Assembly (NCBI RefSeq): GCF_023715745.1
Contig: NZ_JAMBOV010000005.1
Coordinates: forward strand, 124,001 to 188,000
Origin: Microbacterium oleivorans
GTDB taxonomy: Bacteria > Actinomycetota > Actinomycetes > Actinomycetales > Microbacteriaceae
Direction: 5' to 3'
Length of the DNA: 64,000 nucleotides
In this document: in pieces, positions 44,948 to 55,157 of the stretch
Layout: the number at the start of each line of letters is the position of its first letter
Numbering within the stretch: position 1 is the stretch's first letter
Made by a program: the position numbers and the translations under genes
Notes under the pieces: model-generated
Database searches by the model: none
Seen by the model: only the letters and a program-made list of their open reading frames with translations
What the model was told of the DNA's origin: nothing

Positions 44948-45850
44948 CTAGCCGCGGGACGGCTCCTTGATGTCGTCGCTCGCGTAGGGGGCCGGGGCAG
45001 GGGCGTGCGCGTACGGGATGAACCAGCTGGCGAAGTCCAACGGAGGTGTCGCGGTGGCGGCATCCCGCTTGCTGGTCGCATCCTGGTCGACGAAGAGGGA
45101 TTCCGCATCGAGATCCTGGAACAGCACGGTGTCCAGGTGCTCGCGCCAGCCCTCCGGGAGGTCGCCGGTGAGTCGCTCGGCGCTGCGTGCCGCCTCGTCC
45201 AGCACGAGCTTCAGCGCCAGCTCATGAGCCACGGTCGGCGGGTACACCGGCGAGGCGCTCAGTCGAGAGGTCACCTCGATCGTGGCGGCGAGGAACTTCT
45301 GCGCGAACGCCCGGTCGTAGTGCGTGGCGTACTGCGGAGGCAGCTGCGAGATCACATGCGTCTCCCGCCAGGCGGATCGGTCGTCGGCCGCGTCCGCGAG
45401 CTGCCGCACGTCGTCGAAGAGGCAGTCGACGACCAGGACCGAAGCGTTCCAGACGAGACCTTTGATGATCGTCCGCTGACGCAGCTCGGATGCCGTGGCC
45501 TCACTCGTCGAACCGCCGAAGAGCTCGTCGAGCGCCCAGTCGATGCCGGCCAGGCGCGCGCCGGCCCGGGCGACCCGCGCGGTGTCCGACGAGCCCTCGG
45601 GAAGGGTCCCCGACGTGCCCTGCCACTCCGAGTCCACGATCGAGGAGCTCGTGGACGCGATCCGCACCAGATGCTGGGCCCCGTCGGTCACGGACACCTC
45701 GATCAGCGACAGCAGTGCGTCCTCGGCATCCAGCGATGACGCGGACATGCGTGACGCATCATCCACTCCGCTGACGAGGTCGTCGGGGTGCGCGCATACG
45801 AGGTCGAGATCGATACGGACCGCCGCGCGGTAGCGAGGAACGGGTGCCAT
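44948..45850 (-). CDS. Conserved actinobacterial protein of unknown function
   Basis: 300 residues, ATG start. No domain recognised. It begins APVPRYRAAVRIDLDLVCAHPDDLVSG, has a short strand-rich N-terminal part (VSVTDGAQHLVRI) and then a mainly helical body (RTIIKGLVWNASVLVVDCLFDDV, YDRAFAQKFLAATIEVTSRL, LALKLVLDEAARSAERL). The last 40 residues are Pro/Ala-rich and flexible. No signal peptide or membrane span. It lies upstream of the terC leader on the same strand, and is followed by the riboswitch region after about 60 bases. Confidence 0.7.
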   Translation of the reverse strand: MAPVPRYRAAVRIDLDLVCAHPDDLVSGVDDASRMSASSLDAEDALLSLIEVSVTDGAQHLVRIASTSSSIVDSEWQGTSGTLPEGSSDTARVARAGARLAGIDWALDELFGGSTSEATASELRQRTIIKGLVWNASVLVVDCLFDDVRQLADAADDRSAWRETHVISQLPPQYATHYDRAFAQKFLAATIEVTSRLSASPVYPPTVAHELALKLVLDEAARSAERLTGDLPEGWREHLDTVLFQDLDAESLFVDQDATSKRDAATATPPLDFASWFIPYAHAPAPAPYASDDIKEPSRG

Positions 45851-45883
45851 GGGGGCATCGTACCCACGGCCCCGCTTACGGTG

Positions 45884-47998
45884 TCAGTCCGACTCGACGA
45901 GTCCCAGGACGTCGAGGAGCCAGGCCAGCTCGAATGCGCGCTCACGCCAGGAGTTGTACCGCCCGCTGACACCACCGTGACCCGCGACCATCTCGCACTT
46001 GAGCAGCGCGTCCGCACCGACCTCGCGCAGGCGCGCGACCCACTTCGCCGGCTCGACGTAGAGGACACGCGTGTCGTTGAGCGATGTGACGGCGAGGATG
46101 CGGGGATACCGGACACCCGCCTGCACGTTCTCATAGGGGGTGTACGACTTCATGTAGGCGTAGACATCCGCGTCGTGGAGGGGGTCGCCCCACTCGTCCC
46201 ACTCGATCACGGTGAGGGGCAGTGACGGGTCGAGGATCGTCGTCAGCGCGTCGACGAACGGGACGCCGGCGAGGACGCCCGCGAACAGGTCGGGGGCGAG
46301 GTTCGCCACCGCCCCCATCAGCAGACCACCGGCGGAGCCGCCCTCGGCGACCAACCGGTCGGGGGAGGTGTAGCCCCCGGCGACGAGGTGGCGCCCCACC
46401 GCGACGAAGTCGGTGAAGGTGTTGCGCTTGTGGAGCAGCTTCCCCTCCTCGTACCACTGACGTCCCATCTCGCCGCCGCCGCGGACGTGGGCGATCGCGA
46501 AGATCACGCCGCGGTCGAGCAGCGTCAGGCGGGCGACGGAGAACCCGGGCTCGATCGAGTGCTCGTACGAGCCGTAGCCGTAGAGGTGCAGGGGTCGAGG
46601 CGACGATGCGGGCTCGCCGAACGAGCGCTTCCAGACGAGCGAGACGGGGATGCGCGTGCCGTCGTCGGCGGTCGCCCAGACCCGCTCCTGTCCATAGTCG
46701 GTCGACTCGTACCCGCCGAGGACGGGCTGACTCTTGCGCAGCAGGAGCTCGCCGGTCGCCACGACGTAGTCGTAGACGGTGCCGGGTGTCACGAACGACG
46801 CGTAGCCGAGGCGGATGACGGGCGGTGCCCACTCCGAGGACCCGCTCGCACCGACGGCGTACAGCGGCTCCTCGAAGGCGATCTCGGTGACCGCGTCGGT
46901 CGCATAGTCGAGGATCCCGACCCGGGCGAGTCCCTCCCGGCGGTACTCGACGACCGCCCAGTCGCGGTAGGCGGACGCATCGAGCAGCCGGCGTCCGGGC
47001 TGGTGCGGCAGCACCACGTGGCGCTCGCCGGTCGGATCGGATGCGGAGACCCGCACCACCTCGAAGTCGAGGGCGTCGTCGTTGTGGAGGATGTACAGCA
47101 CGTCCTCACCGTCCACGACCGCGTGTGTGAGCGAGTACTCGACCCCTTCGCGGCGCGGCCACACCGATCGCGGCTCCGCCGTGAGGTCGTCGGCGGGGAC
47201 GAGGAACTCCTCCGAGGTGATGGAGGATCCCACCCCGATGACGAGGTAGCGGTCACTGCGCGTGAAGCCCGCGCCGACCCAGTACCGCTCGTCGGGTTCG
47301 GTGAAGATGACGCGATCGGATGCCGCATCCGTCCCCACTTCGTGCAGCCACACGGTGTCGGGACGCCACGCGTCGTCGACCGTCGTGTAGACGACGTGAC
47401 GGCCGTCGGGGGAGAAGACCGCCCCGGAGAAGGTGTTCTCGATCACGTCGTCGAGATCGTCGCCCGTCTCGAGGTCGCGGATCCGCAGGGTGTACCGCTC
47501 ATCACCGGAGACGTCGACGCCGTAGAGCATGCGCGCGCCGTCGTTCGATACGTCGAGGCTGCCCAGGGAGAAGAACTCGTGTCCCTCCGCTTCGACGTTT
47601 CCGTCGAGGAGCACCTGCTCGCCGACGACCTCGGCGTCCGGGGAGAGCACGGGGGGCGTCCAGTCGGCGACGTCCGCGATCGGAGCGCGGCAGTTGATGC
47701 CGTACTGCTTGCCCTCCACGGTCCGCCCGTAGTACCACCACTGCCCACGGCGCGACGGCACGGAGAGGTCCGTTTCGAGGGTGCGGCCCTTGATCTCCTC
47801 GAAGATCGTCTCGCGCAGCCCCTCGAGGTGCGCCGTGCGGCCGTCGGTGTACGCGTTCTCCGCTTCGAGGTGCGTGATGACGGTCTCGTCCTCCTTTGCG
47901 CGCAGCCACTCGTACGGGTCCGAGACGGCGTCTCCGTGGTGCGTGCGGGTGAACGGGCGGCGGTCGGCGACGGGCGGTGTCACGGCTTCGGAGGTCAC
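45884..47998 (-). CDS. ptrB: Oligopeptidase B (S9A prolyl oligopeptidase family)
   Basis: 704 residues. N-terminal seven-bladed propeller (about 75-400) after PFTRTHHGDAVSDPYEWLRA. The C-terminal alpha/beta-hydrolase has the nucleophile in AEGGSAGGLLMG near 555, the Asp in TSLNDTRVLYVEPAKW near 637 and the His in MVAGHGGVSGRY near 675. The family cleaves short peptides after Arg/Lys in the cytosol. The stretch HVRGGGEMGRQWYEEGKLLHK is typical of oligopeptidase B rather than prolyl oligopeptidase. Monocistronic. Confidence 0.93.
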   Translation of the reverse strand: MTSEAVTPPVADRRPFTRTHHGDAVSDPYEWLRAKEDETVITHLEAENAYTDGRTAHLEGLRETIFEEIKGRTLETDLSVPSRRGQWWYYGRTVEGKQYGINCRAPIADVADWTPPVLSPDAEVVGEQVLLDGNVEAEGHEFFSLGSLDVSNDGARMLYGVDVSGDERYTLRIRDLETGDDLDDVIENTFSGAVFSPDGRHVVYTTVDDAWRPDTVWLHEVGTDAASDRVIFTEPDERYWVGAGFTRSDRYLVIGVGSSITSEEFLVPADDLTAEPRSVWPRREGVEYSLTHAVVDGEDVLYILHNDDALDFEVVRVSASDPTGERHVVLPHQPGRRLLDASAYRDWAVVEYRREGLARVGILDYATDAVTEIAFEEPLYAVGASGSSEWAPPVIRLGYASFVTPGTVYDYVVATGELLLRKSQPVLGGYESTDYGQERVWATADDGTRIPVSLVWKRSFGEPASSPRPLHLYGYGSYEHSIEPGFSVARLTLLDRGVIFAIAHVRGGGEMGRQWYEEGKLLHKRNTFTDFVAVGRHLVAGGYTSPDRLVAEGGSAGGLLMGAVANLAPDLFAGVLAGVPFVDALTTILDPSLPLTVIEWDEWGDPLHDADVYAYMKSYTPYENVQAGVRYPRILAVTSLNDTRVLYVEPAKWVARLREVGADALLKCEMVAGHGGVSGRYNSWRERAFELAWLLDVLGLVESD

Positions 47999-48087
47999 CC
48001 GACCACGCTAACCGACCCTCGCGGGCGCGCGCGGGTTATGCCATGGCGGATCGTGTGCGAGGATTTCCCAGGCCCGATTGAACCCCT

Positions 48088-48109
48088 GGTGACGTCTGGG
48101 TGAACTTTT
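48088..48109. promoter_or_regulatory. PHO box upstream of pit
   Basis: GGTGACGTCTG GGTGAACTTTT gives two 11-base units (complement GTTCACC and GTCACC). It lies 60 bases before the chosen pit start and overlaps an alternative GTG at 48100, which argues against that longer start. Confidence 0.65.
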
Positions 48110-48168
48110 CGTTCGCAACGCCGATCGCCGCGGCACCCGTTCCCCCGATTCCCGACGGAAAGCGAACT

Positions 48169-49422
48169 GTGGAGACCGCAGCCCTCATCGTCGTCCTGGT
48201 CATCGCACTGGCACTCTTCTTCGATTTCACCAACGGCTTCCACGACACGGCGAACGCGATGGCGACGCCGATCGCGACCGGCGCGCTGAAGCCCAAGGTC
48301 GCTGTGCTCCTGGCCGCCATCCTCAACCTCGTCGGAGCGTTCCTGTCGACCGAGGTCGCCAAGACCATCTCGGGCGGCATGATCCGCGAGGATCAGCTCT
48401 CACCCTCGATCTTCCCTGCGATCATCTTCGCCGGCCTGATCGGCGCCATCACGTGGAACATGCTCACGTGGCTGCTCGGCCTCCCCTCGAGCTCGTCGCA
48501 CGCGCTCTTCGGCGGGCTCATCGGTGCGACCATCGTCGGGGCGTCCGTCAGCGCGATCAACGTCGGTGTCGTCCTGTCGAAGGTCGTCCTCCCGGCCCTG
48601 ATCGCGCCGCTGACGGCGGGCATCATCGCGTTCGCCGCCACGAAGATCGCGTACGCCGTCACCCGTCGATACGACAACAAGCCGGACGGCCGCGACGGCT
48701 TCCGCTGGGGACAGATCTTCACCTCGTCGCTCGTCGCCCTCGCGCACGGCACGAACGATGCGCAGAAGACGATGGGCGTCATCACTCTCGCTCTCATCAC
48801 GGTCGGATGGCAGACGCAGTCCGAGCCCGAACTGTGGGTCATCTTCGCCTGCGCCCTCACCATCGCCCTGGGCACCTACATGGGCGGATGGCGGATCATC
48901 CGCACGCTCGGCAAGGGTCTGACCGACGTCAAGCCCGCCCAGGGCTTCTCGGCGGAGGCGTCGACCGCGTCGACCATCCTCGCCTCGAGCGCTCTCGGCT
49001 TCGCCCTGTCGACGACGCAGGTCGCGTCGGGCTCCGTGATCGGGTCGGGACTCGGCCGTCGCGGATCGAGCGTGAGGTGGCGGACCGTCGGCCGGATCAC
49101 GGTCGGCTGGGTGCTCACGCTGCCGGCAGCCGGCGTCGTCGGCGCGCTCGCGGCCCTCCTCATCGTGGGGCTCGAGAACATCTTCGGCGAGGGTCCGGGC
49201 GAGCTGATCGGCGTCATCATCGGCGCCGTCGTGGCTGTCGCGGTCGTCCTCGCGATCTTCCTGCGGTCGCGCCGCAACGAGGTCACCGCGGCGAACGCGA
49301 TGAGCAGCGAGGTGGCCGATTCGGGTGCCGCCGTCGACCTGACGGAGGAGCCGCCGCCCACGCGACGTCAGCAGCGCGTCGCCCAGTCGGCATCCGCGTC
49401 CGACGAGGAGGGGACCCGATGA
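48169..49422 (+). CDS. pit: Low-affinity inorganic phosphate transporter Pit
   Basis: 417 residues from GTG 48169 (GGAAAG upstream); GTG 48100 would add 23 residues with no family match. PiT signature motifs: FFDFTNGFHDTANAMAT near residue 15-30 and the mirrored SLVALAHGTNDAQKTMGV near 190-205. About ten membrane helices, with SSSSHALFGGLIGATIVG between. The C-terminal ~45 residues are cytosolic and charged. It imports metal-phosphate with protons. The stop overlaps a small membrane-protein gene, and a PHO box precedes it. Confidence 0.93.
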   Translation: METAALIVVLVIALALFFDFTNGFHDTANAMATPIATGALKPKVAVLLAAILNLVGAFLSTEVAKTISGGMIREDQLSPSIFPAIIFAGLIGAITWNMLTWLLGLPSSSSHALFGGLIGATIVGASVSAINVGVVLSKVVLPALIAPLTAGIIAFAATKIAYAVTRRYDNKPDGRDGFRWGQIFTSSLVALAHGTNDAQKTMGVITLALITVGWQTQSEPELWVIFACALTIALGTYMGGWRIIRTLGKGLTDVKPAQGFSAEASTASTILASSALGFALSTTQVASGSVIGSGLGRRGSSVRWRTVGRITVGWVLTLPAAGVVGALAALLIVGLENIFGEGPGELIGVIIGAVVAVAVVLAIFLRSRRNEVTAANAMSSEVADSGAAVDLTEEPPPTRRQQRVAQSASASDEEGTR

Positions 49423-49754
49423 GCGTCGACGTGAACTGGCTCGCCTTCGTCCAGGTGTTCGTGGCGGCACTCCTGGCCGCCTCGACGGTGGTCGCGTTCT
49501 ACGCGATCGGACTCCGACTGCTCGTGCGGGCCGGTCGGGTTCCGGTGGTCATCCCGGCGACCTTCACCGACGCCCTCACGGTCATGACTCCGAAGGAGCA
49601 GAAGCGCGCCGCCAAGGCGGCCAAGAAGGCCGCGAGAAAGAACCCGCTGAGCCCGGTCCAGAAGCGCATCGCGCTGATCGGCGCGTACGCCGCGTTCGCG
49701 GTGTGCGGGCTCGTCGTCCTGGGCGGGCTCCTCCTGATCCTCTTCAACCACTGA
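49419..49754 (+). CDS. Small two-helix membrane protein coupled to pit
   Basis: 111 residues; its ATG overlaps the pit stop (ATGA). Two membrane helices (about 10-35 and 82-108) frame a basic loop (TPKEQKRAAKAAKKAARKN, about 57-75). The strict coupling to pit suggests an accessory or regulator of the transporter. No family identified. Confidence 0.75.
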   Translation: MSVDVNWLAFVQVFVAALLAASTVVAFYAIGLRLLVRAGRVPVVIPATFTDALTVMTPKEQKRAAKAAKKAARKNPLSPVQKRIALIGAYAAFAVCGLVVLGGLLLILFNH

Positions 49755-49790
49755 GCGCGTCCGTCCGCGGCCGTCAATAGGCTGGGCCGC

Positions 49791-50693
49791 ATGCAGCCCG
49801 TCTCCTTCGGCCGCCACGCGCCCGCCTCCCGCACGATCGTCCACCTGAGCGACACCCATCTGCTCGCGGGCGACCGTCCGCTGGGCGGCACCTATGACTC
49901 CACGGGCGGTGTCGCGGCGGCTCTCGCCGCCATCGAGCGCACCGGCATCCGTCCCGACGCCCTCGTCGTCACGGGTGACCTCACCGATCTGGGTGAGCCG
50001 GCCGCGTACCGCCGACTCCGCGAGCTCGTCGAACCGATGGCCGCCCGCCTCGGCGCGCCGGTGGTGTGGGTGGCGGGCAATCACGACGAGCGGCCCGCCC
50101 TGCGCGAAGGACTGCTCGACGAGGCGGGCTCCGAGGCCCCGGTGACCGCCGTGCACGACCTCGACGGACTCCGACTCGTCGTGCTCGACTCCACTGTCCC
50201 GGGCTGGCACCACGGGCTCGTCGACGCGGCGCAGCGCGACTGGCTGCGCGAGGTGCTCGCCGAGCCGGCGCCGCTCGGCACGCTGCTCGCCCTGCACCAC
50301 CCGCCCATCCCGAGCCACATCCCGTTCTTCGACATCCTCGAGCTGCAGGAGCAGGACGAACTGGCCGACGTCCTCGCGGGCACCGACGTGCGCGGCATCC
50401 TCGCCGGTCACCTCCACTACTCGACGTCGGGGACCTTCGCGGGCATCCCCGTGAGCGTCGCATCGGCCACCTGCTACACGATGAACCTGCAGCGACCAGC
50501 CACCGAGGTGAACGGGATGGATGCCGGTCAGTCCTTCCATCTCGTGCACGTCTACGAGGACACGATCACCCACACCGTCGTACCGGTCGTGGAGGCTCCG
50601 ACGGGTGACTACTTCTCGGCGGAATGGGTGGCCCGGATGGCGGCCCTGACGCCCGAGGAGCGACTCGAGGCGTTCTCCCGTAAGCCTGTGTGA
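49791..50693 (+). CDS. cpdA: Metallophosphoesterase, CpdA-type 3',5'-cAMP phosphodiesterase-like
   Basis: 300 residues. Calcineurin-type metal motifs in order: HLSDTHLL near 19, VVTGDLTDLG near 61, VAGNHDER near 94, LALHHPPIP near 165 and LAGHLHYS near 205. The arrangement and length match class III cyclic-nucleotide phosphodiesterases such as Rv0805 of M. tuberculosis. It probably hydrolyses cAMP or other phosphodiesters. The C-terminal ~60 residues form an extension that may bind the membrane or second subunit. Confidence 0.85.
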   Translation: MQPVSFGRHAPASRTIVHLSDTHLLAGDRPLGGTYDSTGGVAAALAAIERTGIRPDALVVTGDLTDLGEPAAYRRLRELVEPMAARLGAPVVWVAGNHDERPALREGLLDEAGSEAPVTAVHDLDGLRLVVLDSTVPGWHHGLVDAAQRDWLREVLAEPAPLGTLLALHHPPIPSHIPFFDILELQEQDELADVLAGTDVRGILAGHLHYSTSGTFAGIPVSVASATCYTMNLQRPATEVNGMDAGQSFHLVHVYEDTITHTVVPVVEAPTGDYFSAEWVARMAALTPEERLEAFSRKPV

Positions 50694-50698
50694 GCCTC

Positions 50699-50729
50699 TT
50701 GACTTCGAGCGCACTCGAAGTCCTACCGT
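50699..50729 (+). promoter_or_regulatory. MerR-type promoter and operator
   Basis: TTGACT (-35, 50699-50704) and TACCGT (-10, 50724-50729) are 19 bases apart, the long spacing typical of MerR-controlled promoters. A perfect inverted repeat GACTTCGAG-CGCA-CTCGAAGTC (50701-50722) fills the spacer. The -10 ends six bases before the ATG of the regulator, so the mRNA is probably leaderless. Confidence 0.8.
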
Positions 50730-50735
50730 GAGGGC

Positions 50736-51121
50736 ATGTCCCTCCTCACCACCTCCGCGGGCGCATCGATCGCCGAAGCGGCTGACGCCACGGGCGTCAG
50801 CGCGCACACCCTCCGCTACTACGAGCGCGCGGGACTGATGCTGCAGCCCGTGGACCGGACCTCCTCCACCCACCGGCGCTACTCGGATGGGGACCTCGCA
50901 TGGATCCGCTTCCTCACGCGGCTGCGGTGGACGGGGATGCCGATCGCCACGATGCGTCGCTACACGGAGCTCGTGCGCGAGGGGGACACGACGATCGCGG
51001 AGCGGCGCAGACTGCTCGTCGAGCACCGGGAGGCCGTCCGCCGCCGGCTCGAGGAGGTCACGATGAGCCTCGCCGCCATCGACCACAAGATCGACATCTA
51101 CGACAAGGAGATCACCGCATC

Positions 51122-51125
<4 letters not shown>
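50736..51125 (+). CDS. MerR family transcriptional regulator
   Basis: 129 residues. The winged helix-turn-helix is at SIAEAADATGVSAHTLRYYERAGLM (split over residues 9-35), followed by RYSDGDLAWIRFLTRLRWTGMPIATMRRYTEL and a coiled-coil dimer helix (about 80-118). No Cys-rich metal loop is present, so it is a small-molecule or redox-type MerR. It should bind the perfect repeat in its own promoter. Its stop overlaps the start of an aldo/keto reductase gene, the likely target enzyme. Confidence 0.9.
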
Positions 51126-52105
<980 letters not shown>

Positions 52106-52176
52106 GGTGCGCGGGGTGCGGGGATAGGCTCGTCCTATCCCTACCCCCCCACCCCGTGACCCACAAGGACACCGCA

Positions 52177-53634
52177 ATGGCATCTGACGCGATGACGCGT
52201 ACCGAGACCGACTCCCTGGGATCGAGGGAGATCCCCGCCGACGCCTACTGGGGCATCCACACCGCCAGAGCCCTCGAGAACTTCCCGATCTCGATGCGAC
52301 CCATCTCGGTCTACCGCGACCTCGTCGTCGCTCTCGCGATGGTGAAGCAGGCCTCCGCCCGCGCCAACAAGGAGATCGGCGTCCTCGAGGCATCCCGGGC
52401 CGACCTCATCGACCACGCGGCCCAGCGTGTCATCGACGGCGAGTTCCACGACCAGTTCGTCGTGGGCGTCATCCAGGGCGGCGCCGGGACCTCGACCAAC
52501 ATGAACGCGAACGAGGTCATCACCAACATCGCGCTCGAGATGGCCGGCCGCGAGAAGGGCGACTACGCCTTCCTCTCGCCCATCGACCACACCAACCGCA
52601 GCCAGTCGACGAACGACGTGTACCCGACGGCCATCAAGGTGGGTCTCGGCCTCGACCTTCAGTCGCTGCTCGAGGAGCTCGACCTGCTGCGTCAGGCCTT
52701 CCTGAAGAAGGCCGACGAGTTCCACGACGTCCTGAAGGTGGGGCGCACCCAGTTGCAGGATGCCGTGCCCATGACGCTCGGGCAGGAGTTCCACGGTTTC
52801 GCCACCACGCTGGGGGAGGACTACCACCGTCTGCGCGAGAACGCCTACCTCCTCTACGAGATCAACATGGGCGCCACGGCCATCGGCACCGGTATCACGA
52901 CGCACCCCGACTACTCGGGCGCGGTGCTGCGCCACCTGCGGGAGGTCAGCGGTCTCGACCTCGAGACCGCGGAGGACCTCGTCGAATCGACGAGCGACAC
53001 CGGCGCCTTCATGTCGTTCTCCTCGTCCCTCAAGCGGAACGCGATCAAGCTCTCGAAGATCAGCAACGACCTGCGGCTGCTCTCGAGCGGCCCCCAGGCG
53101 GGATTCGGCGAGATCAACCTGCCGCCGCGGCAGGCGGGATCGAGCATCATGCCCGGCAAGGTCAACCCGGTGATCCCCGAGGTCGTGAACCAGGTGGCGT
53201 TCGCCGTCGCGGGCGCCGACCTGACGGTGACGATGGCCGTCGAGGGCGGCCAGCTGCAGTTGAACGCCTTCGAGCCGGTGATCGCGCACTCGATCTTCCA
53301 ATCGATCACCTGGATGCGGCGCGGCATGCGCACGCTCCGCGTCAACTGCGTCGACGGGATCACCGCCAACCGGGAACGCCTGGGGACCATGGTCGGATCC
53401 TCGGTCGGCGTCATCACCGCGTTGACGCCCTTCATCGGCTACACGGCGGCCGCCGCGCTCGCCAAGACCGCTCTGCTCACCAAACGCAACGTCGGTGACC
53501 TCGTCGTCGAGGCGGGCCTGATGTCGCGCGAAGAGGTGGACAAGCAGCTGTCCCCGGCACGCCTGTCGGGGCTGCAGGCGGTCACCCGCGCCATCCCCGT
53601 TATCACAAAGCCGGGTGACGTGGAGCAGCACTGA
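52177..53634 (+). CDS. aspA: Aspartate ammonia-lyase
   Basis: 485 residues from ATG 52177 (AAGGA nine bases upstream). It converts L-aspartate to fumarate and ammonia. Landmarks are EIPADAYWGIHTARALENFPIS at the N-terminus, the STNDVYPT block near 150, GRTQLQDAVPMTLGQEF near 195 and the signature GSSIMPGKVNPV near 325 with the catalytic Ser loop. Fumarase class II has the same fold, but the HTARALENFPI start fits aspartase. Monocistronic. Confidence 0.92.
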   Translation: MASDAMTRTETDSLGSREIPADAYWGIHTARALENFPISMRPISVYRDLVVALAMVKQASARANKEIGVLEASRADLIDHAAQRVIDGEFHDQFVVGVIQGGAGTSTNMNANEVITNIALEMAGREKGDYAFLSPIDHTNRSQSTNDVYPTAIKVGLGLDLQSLLEELDLLRQAFLKKADEFHDVLKVGRTQLQDAVPMTLGQEFHGFATTLGEDYHRLRENAYLLYEINMGATAIGTGITTHPDYSGAVLRHLREVSGLDLETAEDLVESTSDTGAFMSFSSSLKRNAIKLSKISNDLRLLSSGPQAGFGEINLPPRQAGSSIMPGKVNPVIPEVVNQVAFAVAGADLTVTMAVEGGQLQLNAFEPVIAHSIFQSITWMRRGMRTLRVNCVDGITANRERLGTMVGSSVGVITALTPFIGYTAAAALAKTALLTKRNVGDLVVEAGLMSREEVDKQLSPARLSGLQAVTRAIPVITKPGDVEQH

Positions 53635-53714
53635 TTGCCGGTTGTCTGGGAGAACGGTGAACGCTAGCGTCGGGGTCGTAATCCCGGCCGATGACCGACC
53701 AGAAGGACACTCCC

Positions 53715-54158
53715 ATGACTGATCCCAACCAGCCGAACTCTCAGAACGTCCCGCCCGCGCCGCCGGCCTACGAAGCTCCTGCCTACAACAACGCTCCGCA
53801 GTACAACGGCGCTCCCTCGGGCGGCTCGACGCCCGGTCGCACGATGGCGATCGTCGCCCTGATCCTCGCGATCATCCCCGGTACGCAGCTCATCGGTCTG
53901 ATCCTCGGCATCATCGCCCTCGTCCAGAGCCGCAAGGCGGGTGTGAAGAACGGTCTGGCGATCGCCGCGATCATCGTGAGCATCGTGCTGATGATCATCG
54001 CGATCATCATCATCGTCGCCCTCGTCTCGGCGCTCGCCGGTGCAGGCGGCGACCTCGTCAATCAGGTGAACGCGTGCATGGAGGACCCCTCCGGCACCGT
54101 CACTTGGCAGGGCGTCACCATGTCCTGCCAGGAGCTGTTGGAGCAGAGCGGGTACTGA
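53715..54158 (+). CDS. DUF4190-like membrane protein with Pro/Tyr/Asn-rich head
   Basis: 147 residues from ATG 53715 (AAGGA eight bases before), in preference to the in-frame ATG 24 bases earlier. The first ~45 residues are Pro/Ala/Tyr/Asn-rich (APPAYEAPAYNNAPQYN). Two membrane helices follow (about 47-70 and 80-110, IVALILAIIP and IIVSIVLMIIAIIIIVAL). A short extracellular tail has two Cys (NACMEDP and MSCQEL) that could form a disulfide. Function unknown; such proteins are common envelope components in actinobacteria. Confidence 0.8.
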   Translation: MTDPNQPNSQNVPPAPPAYEAPAYNNAPQYNGAPSGGSTPGRTMAIVALILAIIPGTQLIGLILGIIALVQSRKAGVKNGLAIAAIIVSIVLMIIAIIIIVALVSALAGAGGDLVNQVNACMEDPSGTVTWQGVTMSCQELLEQSGY

Positions 54159-54171
54159 GTCCCCGCACAGT

Positions 54172-54203
54172 GGGCCCCGGATGCGCGGCATCCGGGGCCC
54201 TCT
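54172..54203. terminator. Terminator between convergent genes
   Basis: A perfect 13-bp stem (GGGCCCCGGATGC and its complement, GCG loop) followed by TCTGTC on the + strand, between the DUF4190-like and FAH genes. Confidence 0.8.
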
Positions 54204-54213
54204 GTCGTCCGCG

Positions 54214-55083
54214 TCAGTCGGTGATGCGGCAGAACGTCGTCAGCTCGCCGATCCCGTCGATGCCGACCGTGACGGTCGAGCGGTCGCGGAGGAATATCTG
54301 CGGATCGCGGGAGTAGCCCGCGCCCCCGGGGGAGCCGGTGGAGATGAGGGTGCCCGGGAGCAGGGTCGCCGACCGCGACAGGTAGGACACGAGTTTCGCG
54401 ACGGGGTGGATCATCTGTCCCGTCGAGGCGTCCTGGACCGTCTGCCCGTCGACCACAGCCCAGATGTGCAGATCCTGCGGATCGGAGATCTCATCAGCCG
54501 TCACGACGAACGGGCCCGTCGGGGTGAACCCGTCGAACGACTTGCAGCGGGACCACTGCGCCTCCGAGAACTGGATGTCGCGCGCCGTGATGTCGTTGAC
54601 GACTGTGTACCCCCATACGTGGTCCAGAGCGTCCTCGAGTGCGACGTCGCGGGCGGCGGGACCGATGACGACACCGAGCTCCGCCTCGTAGTCGACCGAC
54701 TGGCTCAGGGAACGGGGCCAGCTGGTGGTCTGCCGGTGCCCGCCGAGCGAGCCGGGCCAGAGGGTGAAGATCGTCGGCGCGGCATCGGCCTTGAGGCCGA
54801 GCTCGCTGGAGTGGGCGGCATAGTTCAAGCCGACGGCGATCGTGACGGGGGTGTCGAGGATCGCGGACGCGAACACGGGGGAGCCGAGCGGCATCCACTC
54901 GACGTCGGTCGCGGAGGCCGCCTCGCGGACCCGGTCGAGGAGGGGGTCGCCTCCTTCGACGAGCGGCTGCAGACGCGAGGGTGCACCGTCGAACAGTCGC
55001 GACACGATCGTGGCACGATCCTCTTCGACCAGGACCAGCTGCGGCTCGTCGACTCCGTCGGGGACAACGTGGGCGAAGCGCAT
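54214..55083 (-). CDS. Fumarylacetoacetate hydrolase (FAH) family protein
   Basis: 289 residues. The N-terminal ~75 residues are a small beta domain; the catalytic domain starts at AVGLNYAAHSSELG. Metal ligands are in DYEAELGVVIGPAARDV (ExE-type, near 165) and the downstream D in WGYTVVNDITARDIQ. GYSRDPQIFLRDRSTVTVGIDGIGEL ends the chain. The family hydrolyses or decarboxylates beta-keto acids (acylpyruvase, oxaloacetate decarboxylase, or homoprotocatechuate pathway steps). The exact substrate cannot be set, as no pathway genes are nearby. Confidence 0.9.
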   Translation of the reverse strand: MRFAHVVPDGVDEPQLVLVEEDRATIVSRLFDGAPSRLQPLVEGGDPLLDRVREAASATDVEWMPLGSPVFASAILDTPVTIAVGLNYAAHSSELGLKADAAPTIFTLWPGSLGGHRQTTSWPRSLSQSVDYEAELGVVIGPAARDVALEDALDHVWGYTVVNDITARDIQFSEAQWSRCKSFDGFTPTGPFVVTADEISDPQDLHIWAVVDGQTVQDASTGQMIHPVAKLVSYLSRSATLLPGTLISTGSPGGAGYSRDPQIFLRDRSTVTVGIDGIGELTTFCRITD

Positions 55084-55157
55084 GCCCCCAGGCTATCGCC
55101 CCGGTGCGCGGCGATGCCCCGCGACGACCCGCGACGACCCGCCCCTAGGCTGAGCGC

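Noticed and set aside
46388-48103. Long + strand frame opposite oligopeptidase B
   Set aside because: It is a shadow of GC-third codons of the real minus-strand gene; Arg/Val/Asp-rich with no motif.
48100-48168. GTG 48100 as start of Pit
   Set aside because: It falls inside the PHO box and would add 23 residues before the family's normal first helix.
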